DNA from: Actinacidiphila sp. DG2A-62
Lineage (GTDB): Bacteria > Actinomycetota > Actinomycetes > Streptomycetales > Streptomycetaceae
DNA length: 64,000 bases
NCBI RefSeq assembly: GCF_035825295.1
Contig: NZ_JAYMGI010000002.1
Location: 1,776,001-1,840,000 of the forward strand
Reading direction: 5' to 3'
The notes beneath the pieces were generated by a model, which was not told where the DNA came from, did no database searches, and saw only the letters and a list, made by a program, of their open reading frames with translations. This document shows positions 40,628 to 50,027 of the stretch, in pieces. Position 1 is the first letter of the stretch; each line of letters begins with the position of its first letter. A program made the translations under genes and the position numbers.

Positions 40628-41263
40628 TCAGAGCGTGTCGAGCCAGTTGGCGAGCAGGTGGGAACCCGCGTCGCCGGACTTCTCCGGATGGAACTGGGTG
40701 GCCCACAGCGGGCCGTTCTCCACCGCGGCCACGAACGGCTCGCCGTGGGTGGTCCAGGCGACCCTGGGCGCGCGGATCACGCCGCCGGAGGTCTCCATCT
40801 CCCAGTCGCGGACCGCGTAGGAGTGCACGAAGTAGTAGCGGGTGTCGGCGTCCAGGCCGGCGAACTGCCGTGAGTCCTCGGGGGCCTTGACGGTGTTCCA
40901 GCCCATGTGCGGGACGACCGGCGCGCGCAGCGGCCCGACCGTGCCGGGCCACTCGTCCAGGCCCTCGGTCTCCACGCCGTGCTCGATGCCGCGGGCGAAG
41001 AGGATCTGCATGCCGACGCAGATGCCCATCACCGGGCGACCGCCGGACAGCCTGCGGCCCACGATCCAGTCGCCGCGCACGCCCTTCAGGCCGGCCATGC
41101 ACGCGGCGAACGCGCCGACGCCGGGCACCAGCAGCCCGTCGGCGTTCATCGCCTTGTCGTAGTCGGCGGTGATCTCCACCTCGGCGCCGAGCCGGGCGAG
41201 CGCGCGCTCCACCGAGCGCACGTTGCCGAACCCGTAGTCGAGGACGACGACGCTCTTGGTCAC
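40628..41263 (-). CDS. hisH: Imidazole glycerol phosphate synthase glutaminase subunit
   Basis: Class I amidotransferase that supplies ammonia to HisF, 211 aa. The nucleophile is in [10 protein letters not shown], and the His/Glu pair in [12 protein letters not shown] completes the triad. GVGAFAACM is the oxyanion-side loop. Start GTG at 41263 has GGGAGG 6 nt upstream. It lies 16 nt past the small membrane protein gene; hisF is encoded after priA and the RidA-family gene. Confidence 0.97.
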   Translation of the reverse strand: MTKSVVVLDYGFGNVRSVERALARLGAEVEITADYDKAMNADGLLVPGVGAFAACMAGLKGVRGDWIVGRRLSGGRPVMGICVGMQILFARGIEHGVETEGLDEWPGTVGPLRAPVVPHMGWNTVKAPEDSRQFAGLDADTRYYFVHSYAVRDWEMETSGGVIRAPRVAWTTHGEPFVAAVENGPLWATQFHPEKSGDAGSHLLANWLDTL

Positions 41264-41279
41264 GACGTGCCTCCCGTGC

Positions 41280-41432
41280 CTAGAGCTGGAGGAAGCCGGC
41301 CGCGAGCGACATCACCGATCCGATGGCGAGGATCGCGATGAGGCTCCGGGACTGCTTCTGCTTCCAGAACGAGTAGACCCCTCCGGCCAGGAACAGTCCG
41401 AGCAGGATGAAGAGGGACGATCCCTTGTTCAC
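41280..41432 (-). CDS. 50-aa membrane protein in the his operon
   Basis: 50 codons, GTG at 41432, overlapping the hisB stop by 4 nt (GTGA), then ending TAG 16 nt before hisH. It reads [20 protein letters not shown], then [17 protein letters not shown], then [12 protein letters not shown]: two short hydrophobic helices joined by a basic loop. The tight coupling to hisB and hisH argues that it is a real translated gene. I do not know its function. Confidence 0.75.
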   Translation of the reverse strand: MNKGSSLFILLGLFLAGGVYSFWKQKQSRSLIAILAIGSVMSLAAGFLQL

Positions 41433-42022
41433 AGCGCGCCCTTCGTCGACGGCAGGATTCCCGCGGCGCGCGGATCGCGCTCGCTCGCGTAGCGCAGCGC
41501 CCTGGCCAGCGCCTTGAACTGGCACTCCACGATGTGGTGCGCGTTGCGCCCGTAGGGCACGTGGACGTGCAGCGCGATCTGCGCCTGCGCCACGAAGGAC
41601 TCCAGGATGTGCCGGGTCATCGTGGTGTCGTACGTGCCGATCATCGGCGCCATGCCCTCGGGCTCGGTGTGCACCAGGTAGGGGCGGCCGGAGAGGTCGA
41701 CGGTGACCTGGGCGAGGGACTCGTCCAGCGGGACCGTGCAGTTGCCGAAGCGGTAGACGCCCACCTTGTCGCCGAGCGCCTGCCGGAAGGCGGCGCCCAG
41801 GGCGAGGGCGGTGTCCTCGATGGTGTGGTGGGTGTCGATGTGCAGGTCGCCCTCGGTCTTGACGCTGAGGTCGAACAGGCCGTGCCGGCCGAGCTGGTCG
41901 AGCATGTGGTCGTAGAAGCCCACTCCGGTGGACACCGAGACCTGCCCGGTGCCGTCGAGGTCGATCTCGACGACGACGGACGTCTCCTTGGTGGTGCGCT
42001 CCACGCGTCCCACGCGGGTCAT
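41429..42022 (-). CDS. hisB: Imidazoleglycerol-phosphate dehydratase
   Basis: Manganese enzyme of histidine synthesis, 197 aa, the monofunctional form without the phosphatase half. Metal-binding motifs are [35 protein letters not shown] and [17 protein letters not shown]. The ATG at 42022 overlaps the hisC stop by 4 nt (ATGA), and its own stop overlaps the following 50-codon gene. Confidence 0.97.
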   Translation of the reverse strand: MTRVGRVERTTKETSVVVEIDLDGTGQVSVSTGVGFYDHMLDQLGRHGLFDLSVKTEGDLHIDTHHTIEDTALALGAAFRQALGDKVGVYRFGNCTVPLDESLAQVTVDLSGRPYLVHTEPEGMAPMIGTYDTTMTRHILESFVAQAQIALHVHVPYGRNAHHIVECQFKALARALRYASERDPRAAGILPSTKGAL

Positions 42023-43263
42023 GCGGACTCCTCGCTGGTGCTGTTCTCGGTGCTGCCGGGCCCGCCGGCCGCCTGCTCGACGCTGCCGGGAGCGTCACCG
42101 CCGGGCCCGGTGACGGCGTGCTCCTTGTACACGGCCTCCGCCGCGGCCAGGAACGCGTCGTTCTCGGCCGGGGTGCCGATGGACACCCGCAGCCGGCCGG
42201 GCACGCCGTTGTCCCGGATCAGGACGCCGCGGTCGAGGACCGCCCGCCAGGCCGCGCGGCTGTCGGCGAACCGGCCGAACTGCGCGAAGTTGGCGTCGGA
42301 CTCGGTGACCTCGTAGCCGATGGCCCGCAGGCCCTCCACCACCCGGTCGCGCTCGTCCTTGAGCTGCTGGACGTAGCCGAGCAGGGTGTCGGTGTGCTCC
42401 AGCGCGGCCAGCGCGGTCGCCTGGTTGACCGCGGACAGGTGGTACGGCAGCCGGACCAGCCGGACCGCGTCCACCACCGCGGGGTCGGCGGCCAGGTAGC
42501 CCAGCCGCAGCCCCGCCGCGCCGAACGCCTTGGACATCGTGCGGGTCAGCACGAGGTGGGGCCGGCCCTCGATCAGCGGCAGCAGCGACGGCCGGTGCGA
42601 GAACTCGCCGTACGCCTCGTCCACCACGACCAGCGAGGGCCGGGCGGCCTGCGCGGCCTCGTAGAGCGCGACGACGGTCGCGGCGTCCACCGCGGTGCCG
42701 GTCGGGTTGTTCGGCGAGCAGACGAACACCACGTGCGGGCGGCGCTCGGCGATCGTGCGGACCGCGGCGTCGGTGTCGATGGTGAAGTCCTCGGTGCGCG
42801 GCCCGGAGATCCAGCCGGTGCCGGTGCCGCGGGAGATCAGCGCGTGCATCGAGTACGAGGGCTCGAAGCCGATCGCGGTGCGGCCGGGCCCGCCGAACGC
42901 CTGCAGGAGCTGCTGGATGACCTCGTTGGAGCCGTTGGCCGCCCACACCTGGTCGACGCCGACCGGGTGACCCGCGGTGCGGGTCAGGTACGCGGCCAGT
43001 CCGGCGCGCAGCTCCACGGCCTCCCGGTCGGGGTAGCGGTTGAGCCCGCGGGCGGCCTCGGCGACCCGCTCGGCGATCCGCGCGACCAGCGGCTCGGGCA
43101 GCGGGTACGGGTTCTCGTTGGTGTTCAGCCGCACCGGAACGTCGAGTTGCGGGGCGCCGTAGGGGGACTCGCCGCGCAGCTCGTCGCGGATGGGCAGGTC
43201 GTCCACGCCCAGCGGCCGGGCGGCGGTGCCGGGGGCGGCGGGGGCGCCGTCGGTGCGGGTCAC
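42019..43263 (-). CDS. hisC: Histidinol-phosphate aminotransferase
   Basis: Class II PLP aminotransferase, 414 aa, slightly long. [55 protein letters not shown] and the PLP lysine in [16 protein letters not shown] are all present, as is the C-terminal [12 protein letters not shown] further 25 or so Ser/Glu/Gly-rich residues extend the C-terminus. Start GTG at 43263 overlaps the hisD stop (GTGA). Confidence 0.96.
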   Translation of the reverse strand: MTRTDGAPAAPGTAARPLGVDDLPIRDELRGESPYGAPQLDVPVRLNTNENPYPLPEPLVARIAERVAEAARGLNRYPDREAVELRAGLAAYLTRTAGHPVGVDQVWAANGSNEVIQQLLQAFGGPGRTAIGFEPSYSMHALISRGTGTGWISGPRTEDFTIDTDAAVRTIAERRPHVVFVCSPNNPTGTAVDAATVVALYEAAQAARPSLVVVDEAYGEFSHRPSLLPLIEGRPHLVLTRTMSKAFGAAGLRLGYLAADPAVVDAVRLVRLPYHLSAVNQATALAALEHTDTLLGYVQQLKDERDRVVEGLRAIGYEVTESDANFAQFGRFADSRAAWRAVLDRGVLIRDNGVPGRLRVSIGTPAENDAFLAAAEAVYKEHAVTGPGGDAPGSVEQAAGGPGSTENSTSEESA

Positions 43264-44588
43264 CGCGGCTCCCCGTCGCCGGCCGCCTCAGCGAAGCGCA
43301 CGGACACCGCGGAGCCGTGCGCGGGCAGGTCCTCGGCCCGCGCGAGCGTCACCACGTGGTGGGCGACCTCGGCGAGCGCGTCGCGGGAGTAGTCCACGAC
43401 GTGGATGCCGCGCAGGAAGGACTGCACGGACAGGCCCGAGGAGTGGCAGGCGCAGCCCCCGGTGGGCAGCACGTGGTTGGACCCGGCGCAGTAGTCGCCG
43501 AGCGAGACCGGGGCGTGCGGGCCGACGAAGACGGCGCCGGCGTTGCGCACCCGGGCGGCGACGCCGGCGGCGTCCGCGGTCTGGATCTCCAGGTGCTCGG
43601 CGGCGTAGGCGTCGACCACGGCCAGGCCCTGCTCCAGGGTGTCGACCAGCACGGTCGCCGACTGGCGGCCGGCCAGCGCGGTGGTGATGCGCTCGCGGTG
43701 CTTGGCCGCGGCGACCTGGACGGCCAGCTGCGCGTCGACCTCGTCGGCCAGCTCCGGGGAGGTGGTGACCAGCACCGCGGCGGCCAGCGTGTCGTGCTCG
43801 GCCTGGCTGATCAGGTCGGCGGCGACGAAGGCGGGGTCGGCGGTGGCGTCGGCGAGCACCGCGATCTCGGTGGGCCCGGCCTCGGCGTCGATGCCGATGC
43901 GGCCCTTGAGCAGGCGCTTGGCGGCGGCCACGTAGACGTTGCCCGGGCCGGTGACCAGGTCGACCGGGCGGCACTCGTCGGTGCCGTAGGCGAACATCGC
44001 GACGGCCTGGGCGCCGCCGGCGGCGTACACCTCGTCGACGCCGAGCAGGGCGCACGCGGCGAGGATGGTGGGGTGCGGCAGGCCGCCGAAGGCGCTCTGC
44101 GGCGGCGAGGCGACCGCGACCGCGGTGACGCCGGCCTCCTGGGCGGGCACCACGTTCATCACCACGGACGACGGGTAGACCGCGAGGCCGCCGGGGACGT
44201 AGAGCCCGACCCGGGAGACCGGCACCCAGCGCTCGGTGACGGTGCCGCCCGGCACGACCTGCGTGGTGGTGTCGGTACGGCGCTGGTCGCGGTGGACGGC
44301 CCTGGCCCGGCGGATCGACTCCTCCAGCGCGGCCCGCACCTGCGGGTCGAGGGCGGCGAGCGCGTCGGCGAGCGCCTGCGCGGGCACCCGCAGTCGCTCC
44401 ACGCGCACCCCGTCGAACTTCTCGCCGTACTCGATCACCGCCGCGCCGCCGCGATGGCGGACGTCCTCGCAGATCGGCCGCACCGTCTCCAGCGCGGCCT
44501 CCACGTCGAACTCGGCACGGGGCAGCAGGTCGCGGTCGATGCCGTCCTCGGGGAAGGCGTCGCCGCGCAGATCGATTCGGGAGATCAC
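43260..44588 (-). CDS. hisD: Histidinol dehydrogenase
   Basis: Zinc- and NAD-dependent oxidation of histidinol to histidine, 442 aa. [39 protein letters not shown] and [18 protein letters not shown] cover the NAD region. [13 protein letters not shown] and [17 protein letters not shown] carry the metal/catalytic histidine, and the C-terminal [20 protein letters not shown] is family-typical. Start GTG at 44588 is 7 nt after TACACT with no Shine-Dalgarno sequence. It is the first gene of the hisDCB...HAF unit. Confidence 0.97.
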   Translation of the reverse strand: MISRIDLRGDAFPEDGIDRDLLPRAEFDVEAALETVRPICEDVRHRGGAAVIEYGEKFDGVRVERLRVPAQALADALAALDPQVRAALEESIRRARAVHRDQRRTDTTTQVVPGGTVTERWVPVSRVGLYVPGGLAVYPSSVVMNVVPAQEAGVTAVAVASPPQSAFGGLPHPTILAACALLGVDEVYAAGGAQAVAMFAYGTDECRPVDLVTGPGNVYVAAAKRLLKGRIGIDAEAGPTEIAVLADATADPAFVAADLISQAEHDTLAAAVLVTTSPELADEVDAQLAVQVAAAKHRERITTALAGRQSATVLVDTLEQGLAVVDAYAAEHLEIQTADAAGVAARVRNAGAVFVGPHAPVSLGDYCAGSNHVLPTGGCACHSSGLSVQSFLRGIHVVDYSRDALAEVAHHVVTLARAEDLPAHGSAVSVRFAEAAGDGEPR

Positions 44589-44595
44589 GCTGCCA

Positions 44596-44601
44596 AGTGT
44601 A
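44596..44601 (-). promoter_or_regulatory. Candidate -10 box for the his operon
   Basis: Minus-strand TACACT, 7 nt before the hisD GTG. It would give an essentially leaderless his mRNA, without room for an attenuator of the enteric kind. Confidence 0.5.
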
Positions 44602-44846
44602 GAGACCCGGGCATGGGGGACGTTCCCGAGTTCCATTCCGTGATACGGGCGGCGGGCGCTGCGGGTGGGGGCACGGGTGACGGTACGGGTAACGGCGCGG
44701 CCTGCGCGGGGAGACATGCGGCGCGACGGCCGTCCGGGGACGTGCGACGGCGTGTGACAGCCCGGGTACGGGCCGGGCACGGCGTCGGGACACCGGGGCG
44801 CTAGCGTTGCCGCCGCGACCACAGCGGCGCCACGGGGAGGGGCGGG

Positions 44847-46538
44847 ATGGCCGAGCGGGACGGGGACGCCGGACGGAACGGGAGCCCGGCCGGGGGCGGG
44901 GACGCCGGGCGTGCGGCGGCGCGGGCGGCGGACCCGCACGTGCCGCCGGAGGACTGGACGGCGACCGAGCGGCGGATGTGGTGGCTGTTCCGGGCCGGCC
45001 GCACCTGCGACCTGCGCCCCGGCGGCCGGCCGCGCGGCGGGTCGCAGGCGCGGGCGCCGGAGGACGACGCGCTTCAGGGCCCGCCGTGGCCGCGGGAGCG
45101 GACGGTGCGCGCCCAGGCGATCGCGGAGCTGCTGCTCAATCCGCCGCCGCCGCAGCCGGGCCGGGTGGCCGCGCTGAAGCTGGCCGGGGTGCGGATCAGC
45201 GGCCGGCTGATGCTCTCCGGCGGCGTCATCACGCCGTACCTCCAGCTGGACGACTGCCGCTTCGACGAGCAGCTGATGCTGCAGGAGTGCCACGCCGGCA
45301 GCATGCGGCTGGTGCGTTGCCTGATACCCCGGCTGGAGGCGGCCCGCCTCCAGGTCACCGGCGACCTGCACCTGCCGCAGTGCCTGATACCCGGCGGCAT
45401 CCGGATGACCGACGCGCAGATCGGCACCGACCTGCTGCTCAACCAGCTGACCGTGCGCCGCGACCGGGCGGGTCGGGCGATGACCGCGGACGGCCTCCAG
45501 GTCGGCCAGGACGTGGATGCCGAGCTGATGGACGTCACCGGCGAGCTGAGCCTGCGCAGCGCCCGGATCGGCGGCCGGCTCAGCCTGCGCGGCAGCACCC
45601 TGCGCAACCCCTACGGCCACTACGCGCTGAACGCCGCGCGGGTCCAGGTCGAGCACACCCTGTACCTGACCGCGGGCTGGGACGTGATGTCCGCGACCGG
45701 GACGGCCGGCGCGGCCGGCGACACCCGGCCGCCGCCCGGCACGCCGACCCGGGACTTCGTCTGCGAGGGCGGCCTGCGGCTGGACGACGCACGGGTCGGC
45801 AACGCGGTGATCGTCGGCCACGCGGACTTCCGCCTCGACGGCGACCAGCAGGTGTCGCTGCGCCGGCTGGTCACCCCGAAGCTGCGCTTCCTGCCCGGCG
45901 CGCCGGCCGACGGCATGGTCTCGCTGTCCGGTGCGCGGGTCGGCCAGCTCGTGGACGCCCCGGAGAGCTGGCCCGGTCCCGGGCTGCTGTCGCTGCGGGA
46001 CTTCGTCTACGAGGCGGTGACGCCGCTCGCGGAGTTCCCGCTGCGGGACCGGATCGCCTGGCTGAGCGCGGCGACGCCGGAGTTCCGCCCGGAGCCCTAC
46101 GAGCAGCTGGCGAACGCGCTGCGGGCCGCCGGCGAGGACGCGGAGGCCCGCGAGGTCCAGCTGGCCCGGCAGCGCCGCAGGCGCGAGACGCTGCCGCCGG
46201 CCGGGCGGATCTGGGGTTGGCTGCAGGACGTGACCGTCGGCTACGGCTACCGGCCGGGGCGCGCCGCGGTGTGGATGGCGGTGCTGTGGGCGCTCGGCGC
46301 GGCGTACTTCGCGGCGAACCCGACGCCGCCGCCGACCGACAGCGGTTACGTCCCGCACTGGAACCCGGTCCTGTACGCGCTGGACCTGCTGCTGCCGGTG
46401 ATCGACCTGGGCCAGGACAACGCGTGGCGGGAGACCGGCGTCGGGCAGTGGGTGGCCTCGGGGCTGATCGTGCTGGGGTGGACGCTGGCGACGACCGCGG
46501 CGGCGGGCGCGTCCCGGCTGCTGCGGCGCGGGGTGTGA
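44847..46538 (+). CDS. Repeat-type (beta-helix-like) protein with C-terminal membrane helices, unknown function
   Basis: 563 aa, ATG at 44847 after a GGGGAGGGGCGGG stretch. After a disordered Gly/Ala/Asp start, residues about 85-390 form short repeats: [77 protein letters not shown]. This is a solenoid pattern like pentapeptide or bactofilin-type beta-helices. A charged helix ([20 protein letters not shown]) then leads to two or three C-terminal hydrophobic segments. Similar actinobacterial proteins are often labelled membrane-associated oxidoreductase, but I see no cofactor motif. Divergent from hisD. Confidence 0.7.
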   Translation: MAERDGDAGRNGSPAGGGDAGRAAARAADPHVPPEDWTATERRMWWLFRAGRTCDLRPGGRPRGGSQARAPEDDALQGPPWPRERTVRAQAIAELLLNPPPPQPGRVAALKLAGVRISGRLMLSGGVITPYLQLDDCRFDEQLMLQECHAGSMRLVRCLIPRLEAARLQVTGDLHLPQCLIPGGIRMTDAQIGTDLLLNQLTVRRDRAGRAMTADGLQVGQDVDAELMDVTGELSLRSARIGGRLSLRGSTLRNPYGHYALNAARVQVEHTLYLTAGWDVMSATGTAGAAGDTRPPPGTPTRDFVCEGGLRLDDARVGNAVIVGHADFRLDGDQQVSLRRLVTPKLRFLPGAPADGMVSLSGARVGQLVDAPESWPGPGLLSLRDFVYEAVTPLAEFPLRDRIAWLSAATPEFRPEPYEQLANALRAAGEDAEAREVQLARQRRRRETLPPAGRIWGWLQDVTVGYGYRPGRAAVWMAVLWALGAAYFAANPTPPPTDSGYVPHWNPVLYALDLLLPVIDLGQDNAWRETGVGQWVASGLIVLGWTLATTAAAGASRLLRRGV

Positions 46539-46691
46539 GGCGGGGGCGTGAGGCGGGAGGGCGTGAGGCGGGGGCGCGGGGCGTGAGGGCGGGGGCGGGA
46601 GGGGGCTGAGGGGCGGCCGGGCGGGCGGACACGTGTGCCCCGTCACCCCCGAAGTGCGCACAGTGGGTGACGAAGGGGGCCGCCCTGCCCG

Positions 46692-46697
46692 TACCCT
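46692..46697 (+). promoter_or_regulatory. Candidate -10 box for the Lon-N-like gene
   Basis: TACCCT, 8 nt before the GTG at 46706. No Shine-Dalgarno sequence is visible between them. Confidence 0.35.
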
Positions 46698-46705
46698 GGC
46701 TCACT

Positions 46706-47425
46706 GTGACCGATCGCCTTCCGCTCTTCCCGCTCAGTTCGGCGCTGTTCCCCGGCCTGGTCCTCCCGCTGAACGTCTTCGAGGAGCGGTACCGCGCGCT
46801 CGTCGGCGATCTGCTGGCGCTGCCCGAGGACGCGCCGCGGCGGTTCGCCGTGGTGGCCATCAGGAACGGCCAGGAGGTCGCGCCGACCGGCCACGAGGGC
46901 GGCGGCGACCCCGGCCCGCTGGCCGGCCTGGGCGACGACCCGATGGCCGCGCTGTACGGCTACGGCTGCATCGCGGACGCCGCGGGCATCGCCGAGCGTG
47001 ACGGCGGCGGCTACGAACTGGTCGCGACCGGCATCATCCGCGTCAAGCTGGTGTCGGTGGACGCGAGCGGCCCCTACCTGACCGCGGAGGTCGAGGAGGT
47101 GCCGGAGGAGACCGGCGCCGGCGCGGGCGCGCTGGCCCCGGAGGTGATCCGGCAGTTCGCGACGTACCAGAAGCGGCTGGCCGGGGCGAGCGAGCGCTCG
47201 CTGACCGGCCAGGAGTTCCCGGACGACCCGACGGTGCTGTCCTACCTGGTGGCGGCGGCGATGATCGCCGAGACGTCGCGGAAGCAGGTGCTGCTGGAGG
47301 CGCCGGACACCGCGGCCCGGCTGACGGCGGAGCTGAAGCTGCTGCGCCACGAGACGTCGATCATCGACAAGCTGCCGTCGCTGCCCGCGGTCGAGCTGAC
47401 CCACCAGGCGGTCTGCGCCAACTGA
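46706..47425 (+). CDS. Lon substrate-binding-domain (LON_substr_bdg) protein
   Basis: 239 aa. It begins RLPLFPLSSALFPGLVLPLN, then VFEERYRALVGDLLA, the standard opening of the N-terminal domain of Lon. Here it is a stand-alone protein without the ATPase or protease domains. GYGCIADAAGIAERDGGGYEL and LVATGIIRVKLV complete the PUA-like half, and a helical part (SYLVAAAMIAETSRKQVLLE) follows. It may act as a substrate adaptor, but the function is not established. Start GTG at 46706. Confidence 0.82.
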   Translation: MTDRLPLFPLSSALFPGLVLPLNVFEERYRALVGDLLALPEDAPRRFAVVAIRNGQEVAPTGHEGGGDPGPLAGLGDDPMAALYGYGCIADAAGIAERDGGGYELVATGIIRVKLVSVDASGPYLTAEVEEVPEETGAGAGALAPEVIRQFATYQKRLAGASERSLTGQEFPDDPTVLSYLVAAAMIAETSRKQVLLEAPDTAARLTAELKLLRHETSIIDKLPSLPAVELTHQAVCAN

Positions 47426-47427
47426 CG

Positions 47428-47449
47428 GCGGGCGGGTACGTACGCCCGC
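47428..47449 (+). terminator. Hairpin after the Lon-N-like gene
   Basis: GCGGGCG / CGCCCGC stem with an 8-nt loop (GGTACGTA), a few nt past the stop at 47425. It is weak, because no T-run follows, and could also be a leader element of the YbaK gene. Confidence 0.4.
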
Positions 47450-47490
47450 GGCGCGCCCCGAGACCCGATCCCCGAGAGCGGAACCACCCG

Positions 47491-47988
47491 ATGGCCAAGA
47501 AGTCCCGCGGCGGCGGGGGCACCCCCGCGACCGTCGCGCTGGAGAAGGCGGGCGCCGCCTTCACCGTGCACGCCTACGACCACGACCCGGCGTCCGAACT
47601 GTCCTACGGCGAGGAGGCCGCGCGGGCGATGGGCGTGCCGCCGGACCGCGTCTTCAAGACGCTGGTGGCCGAGGTGGACAGCGCGCTGACCGTCGCGGTG
47701 GTGCCGGTCTCCGCCAGCCTGGACCTCAAGGCGCTGGCCGCGGCGGCGGGCGGCAAGCGCGCGGCGATGGCGGATCCCGCGGCGGCGGAGCGCACCACGG
47801 GCTATGTGCGCGGCGGCATCTCGCCGCTCGGCCAGCGCAAGGCGCTGCCGACCGTGGTGGACGCCTCGGCGCAGGGCTTCGACACGGTCTTCGTCTCGGC
47901 GGGCAAGCGCGGCCTGGAGGTCGAACTGGCCCCCGCGGACCTGGTGTCCCTCACCCGGGCGGCCGTCGCGGGGATCGCGCGGCGGTAG
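47491..47988 (+). CDS. ybaK: Cys-tRNA(Pro)/Cys-tRNA(Cys) deacylase YbaK
   Basis: 165 aa, the family length. It hydrolyses mischarged aminoacyl-tRNA. FTVHAYDHDPASELSYGEEAARAMGV contains the entry helix, VFKTLVAEVD has the catalytic Lys of the YbaK fold, and TTGYVRGGISPLGQRKALPTVVD is the invariant glycine-serine-like loop. FVSAGKRGLEVELAPADLV ends the fold. ATG at 47491 with a GAGCGGAA-like ribosome binding site. Confidence 0.92.
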   Translation: MAKKSRGGGGTPATVALEKAGAAFTVHAYDHDPASELSYGEEAARAMGVPPDRVFKTLVAEVDSALTVAVVPVSASLDLKALAAAAGGKRAAMADPAAAERTTGYVRGGISPLGQRKALPTVVDASAQGFDTVFVSAGKRGLEVELAPADLVSLTRAAVAGIARR

Positions 47989-48157
47989 CGCGCCCGGGGG
48001 CGGGGGCGGACGGGCCGCGCACGGGGCGGGCGAGCGGAGCGGCCGGTCGTAGCCGCGGCGCGGGCCGGGCGGCGTACGGGCTCTCGGTCTCCGGCGTACG
48101 CTCACGGCCGGCGCGCGGCTCCCAGCCGGCGGCGGGCGGCTCCCAGCCGGCGGCGCG

Positions 48158-48922
48158 CTAGTCGGTGTGCGGGGGCGGCGGCGAGGTGCCGCCGGGAGGC
48201 GGTGCGGGCCATTCGGCGGCGGGGGGCGCGGGGTGGGACCCGGTGCGGGGCGCGTCGGGGGCGGGCGTGCCGTTCTGGGGGCCTGGCCGGGTCTGCGGCG
48301 CGCCCCACGCGCCCCAGGGCGCGGGCGGCGGCGCGGGCGCGGGCTCGCGCGGCCCGAACGCCGCGGTCAGGCACAGGTGGGCGAGCATCGCCGCGGCGGA
48401 CCAGGCGACCAGGGCGCTCTTGGCGCGCAGGTCCAGCGGCCCGTCGAAGACCTTCTTGGGGCCGACCGCCTTGGCGTGCGCGACGATGTCGGTGGTCGGG
48501 CCGAGCGCCACGCCGATCCGCCAGCCGACCACCGAGGCCAGCACGCCGCCCGCGGCCAGGCCCAGCACCACCGCGACGCCGCCCCTGCGGAACCGCCAGA
48601 AGACCAGCGCGGCGGTCACGACGCCCAGCGCGGCGGCGATCAGCACGAAGGTGCCGTCGCCGCCGATCGCCTCCTCGCCCTCGGTGTCCTTGAGGTAGAC
48701 CGCCTGGCCGTCGGAGATCATCGGCACCCGCGGCGCCAGCCACACCCACAGCAGCCCGAGGACCACGCCGCAGACCGTCACCAGCGCCGCGATCAGCAGA
48801 CCGCGGCCGATCTCGCGCGGGACGGACGCGGACCCGCCGCCGTCCCCTGCGGAATCGTCCTTGCCGCCCGGGTACGGCGGCAGGTGCGGCGGCTGTTCGT
48901 GCGGAGTCAGGGGAGCGGTCAC
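48158..48922 (-). CDS. DUF2567-like membrane protein
   Basis: 254 aa. A Pro-rich cytoplasmic start is followed by a first transmembrane helix (LLIAALVTVCGVVLGLLWVWLAP). An extracellular stretch beginning RVPMISDGQAVYLKDTEGEE, then EAIGGDGTFVLI, leads to a cluster of three more helices, and the protein ends in a Pro/Gly-rich tail of about 60 residues. The arrangement matches actinobacterial DUF2567 proteins as I know them. Start GTG at 48922, 6 nt after CACGAT, without a Shine-Dalgarno sequence. Function unknown. Confidence 0.75.
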   Translation of the reverse strand: MTAPLTPHEQPPHLPPYPGGKDDSAGDGGGSASVPREIGRGLLIAALVTVCGVVLGLLWVWLAPRVPMISDGQAVYLKDTEGEEAIGGDGTFVLIAAALGVVTAALVFWRFRRGGVAVVLGLAAGGVLASVVGWRIGVALGPTTDIVAHAKAVGPKKVFDGPLDLRAKSALVAWSAAAMLAHLCLTAAFGPREPAPAPPPAPWGAWGAPQTRPGPQNGTPAPDAPRTGSHPAPPAAEWPAPPPGGTSPPPPHTD

Positions 48923-49015
48923 CAGCCCATCGTGCCAGGTCTCCCTGTCAGCCGCGGCACTGACCGGTCCGCGCGGCGGCGTCCGGGTGCGTCAGCGCAC
49001 CGCGGCCCAGCGGAG

Positions 49016-49879
49016 TCAGCGCACCGCGGCCCGGCGGTAGGCCCAGGTGGCCACGCCCAGCGAGGCCACGCCGACCGCGGCGCACACCGACAGGTCGCCG
49101 AGCACCGCGGCCCAGCGCACCGCGCCGGCGCCGGCGAAGGTGCGGGCGTACGCCTCCACGCCGTACGTGGACGGCAGCAGGTCGCGCACCCAGCGGATCG
49201 GCGCGGGCATGTGGGAGGCGGGCAGCACGCCGAGCAGCAGCGCCGCGGACATGCCCAGCTGGCCGAAGAGCGTGGCGATCTCCAGCCGCGGCGCGAGCAG
49301 CCCGAGCGCGGCGCCCAGGCCCGACAGCGCGGCCCCGGCCAGCGGGATCACCAGCAGCAGCACCCACAGCCCGGCGAAGGTCAGGTGGAACAGCGCGCAG
49401 CCGGCGACCGCGGTGACCAGCGTGCCGGGCACGGTGAACGACGCGTACGCCGCGGCCGTGCCCAGCACGACCGAGGCGGGCGGCACCGGCAGCGTCGCGT
49501 AGTGGTCCAGGCCGCCGGAGGCGCGCAGCTGGCCGAAGTACTGGGCGAGCAGGTTCAGCGCGACGAAGGCGACGACCAGCACGCTGGAGCCGGCCACCAC
49601 CGAGCGGGCGGCCTCGCCGTCACCGGCGTGCACCACGCCGCGCATCATGATCATGATGCCGATGGACTGGAAGGTGGCCACGAACAGCAGCGGCACGCGG
49701 GCGACCCGGGCGCGCGAGAGCTGGGCGCGGTAGACGGCGGCGAAGGCGGGCAGCAGCCGGGCCCGGGGCGCGAGCGGCCGCGGTTCGCCGACCGGGGCCG
49801 CGGGCGGGGCCGCGCGGCCCGGTGCGGCGTGGTCCTGGTGTTCCGGGCGTTCCGGCCCGGCCGGTGCGACGACGGTCAC
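49016..49879 (-). CDS. ABC-2 type transporter permease
   Basis: Six-helix membrane subunit of an exporter, 287 aa. Hydrophobic segments lie at VPLLFVATFQSIGIMIMM, VVAGSSVLVVAFVALNLLA, ASFTVPGTLVTAVAGCALF, LWVLLLVIPLAGAALSGLG, LFGQLGMSAALLLGVLPA and the C-terminus. MPAPIRWVRDLLPSTYGVEAYA is the ABC-2 signature region. Start GTG at 49879 has GGGGAGG 6 nt upstream. It lies 148 nt downstream of the matching ATPase gene, on the same strand. The substrate is unknown; such pairs often export drugs, lipids or antibiotics. Confidence 0.87.
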   Translation of the reverse strand: MTVVAPAGPERPEHQDHAAPGRAAPPAAPVGEPRPLAPRARLLPAFAAVYRAQLSRARVARVPLLFVATFQSIGIMIMMRGVVHAGDGEAARSVVAGSSVLVVAFVALNLLAQYFGQLRASGGLDHYATLPVPPASVVLGTAAAYASFTVPGTLVTAVAGCALFHLTFAGLWVLLLVIPLAGAALSGLGAALGLLAPRLEIATLFGQLGMSAALLLGVLPASHMPAPIRWVRDLLPSTYGVEAYARTFAGAGAVRWAAVLGDLSVCAAVGVASLGVATWAYRRAAVR

Positions 49880-50027
49880 CGGCTGCCTCCCCTGTGTGCG
49901 ACCCGGCGGGCGGACCCGCGGACGGCCTGGCGTACGGCCGGGCGTACGGCCGGGCGCGCGGGCCTGCGGACGGCGGCGGGTCCGCGTCCGGCCCGCGTCC
50001 CCGGCGGCTGCGGCCGCAGTGCCCGCG

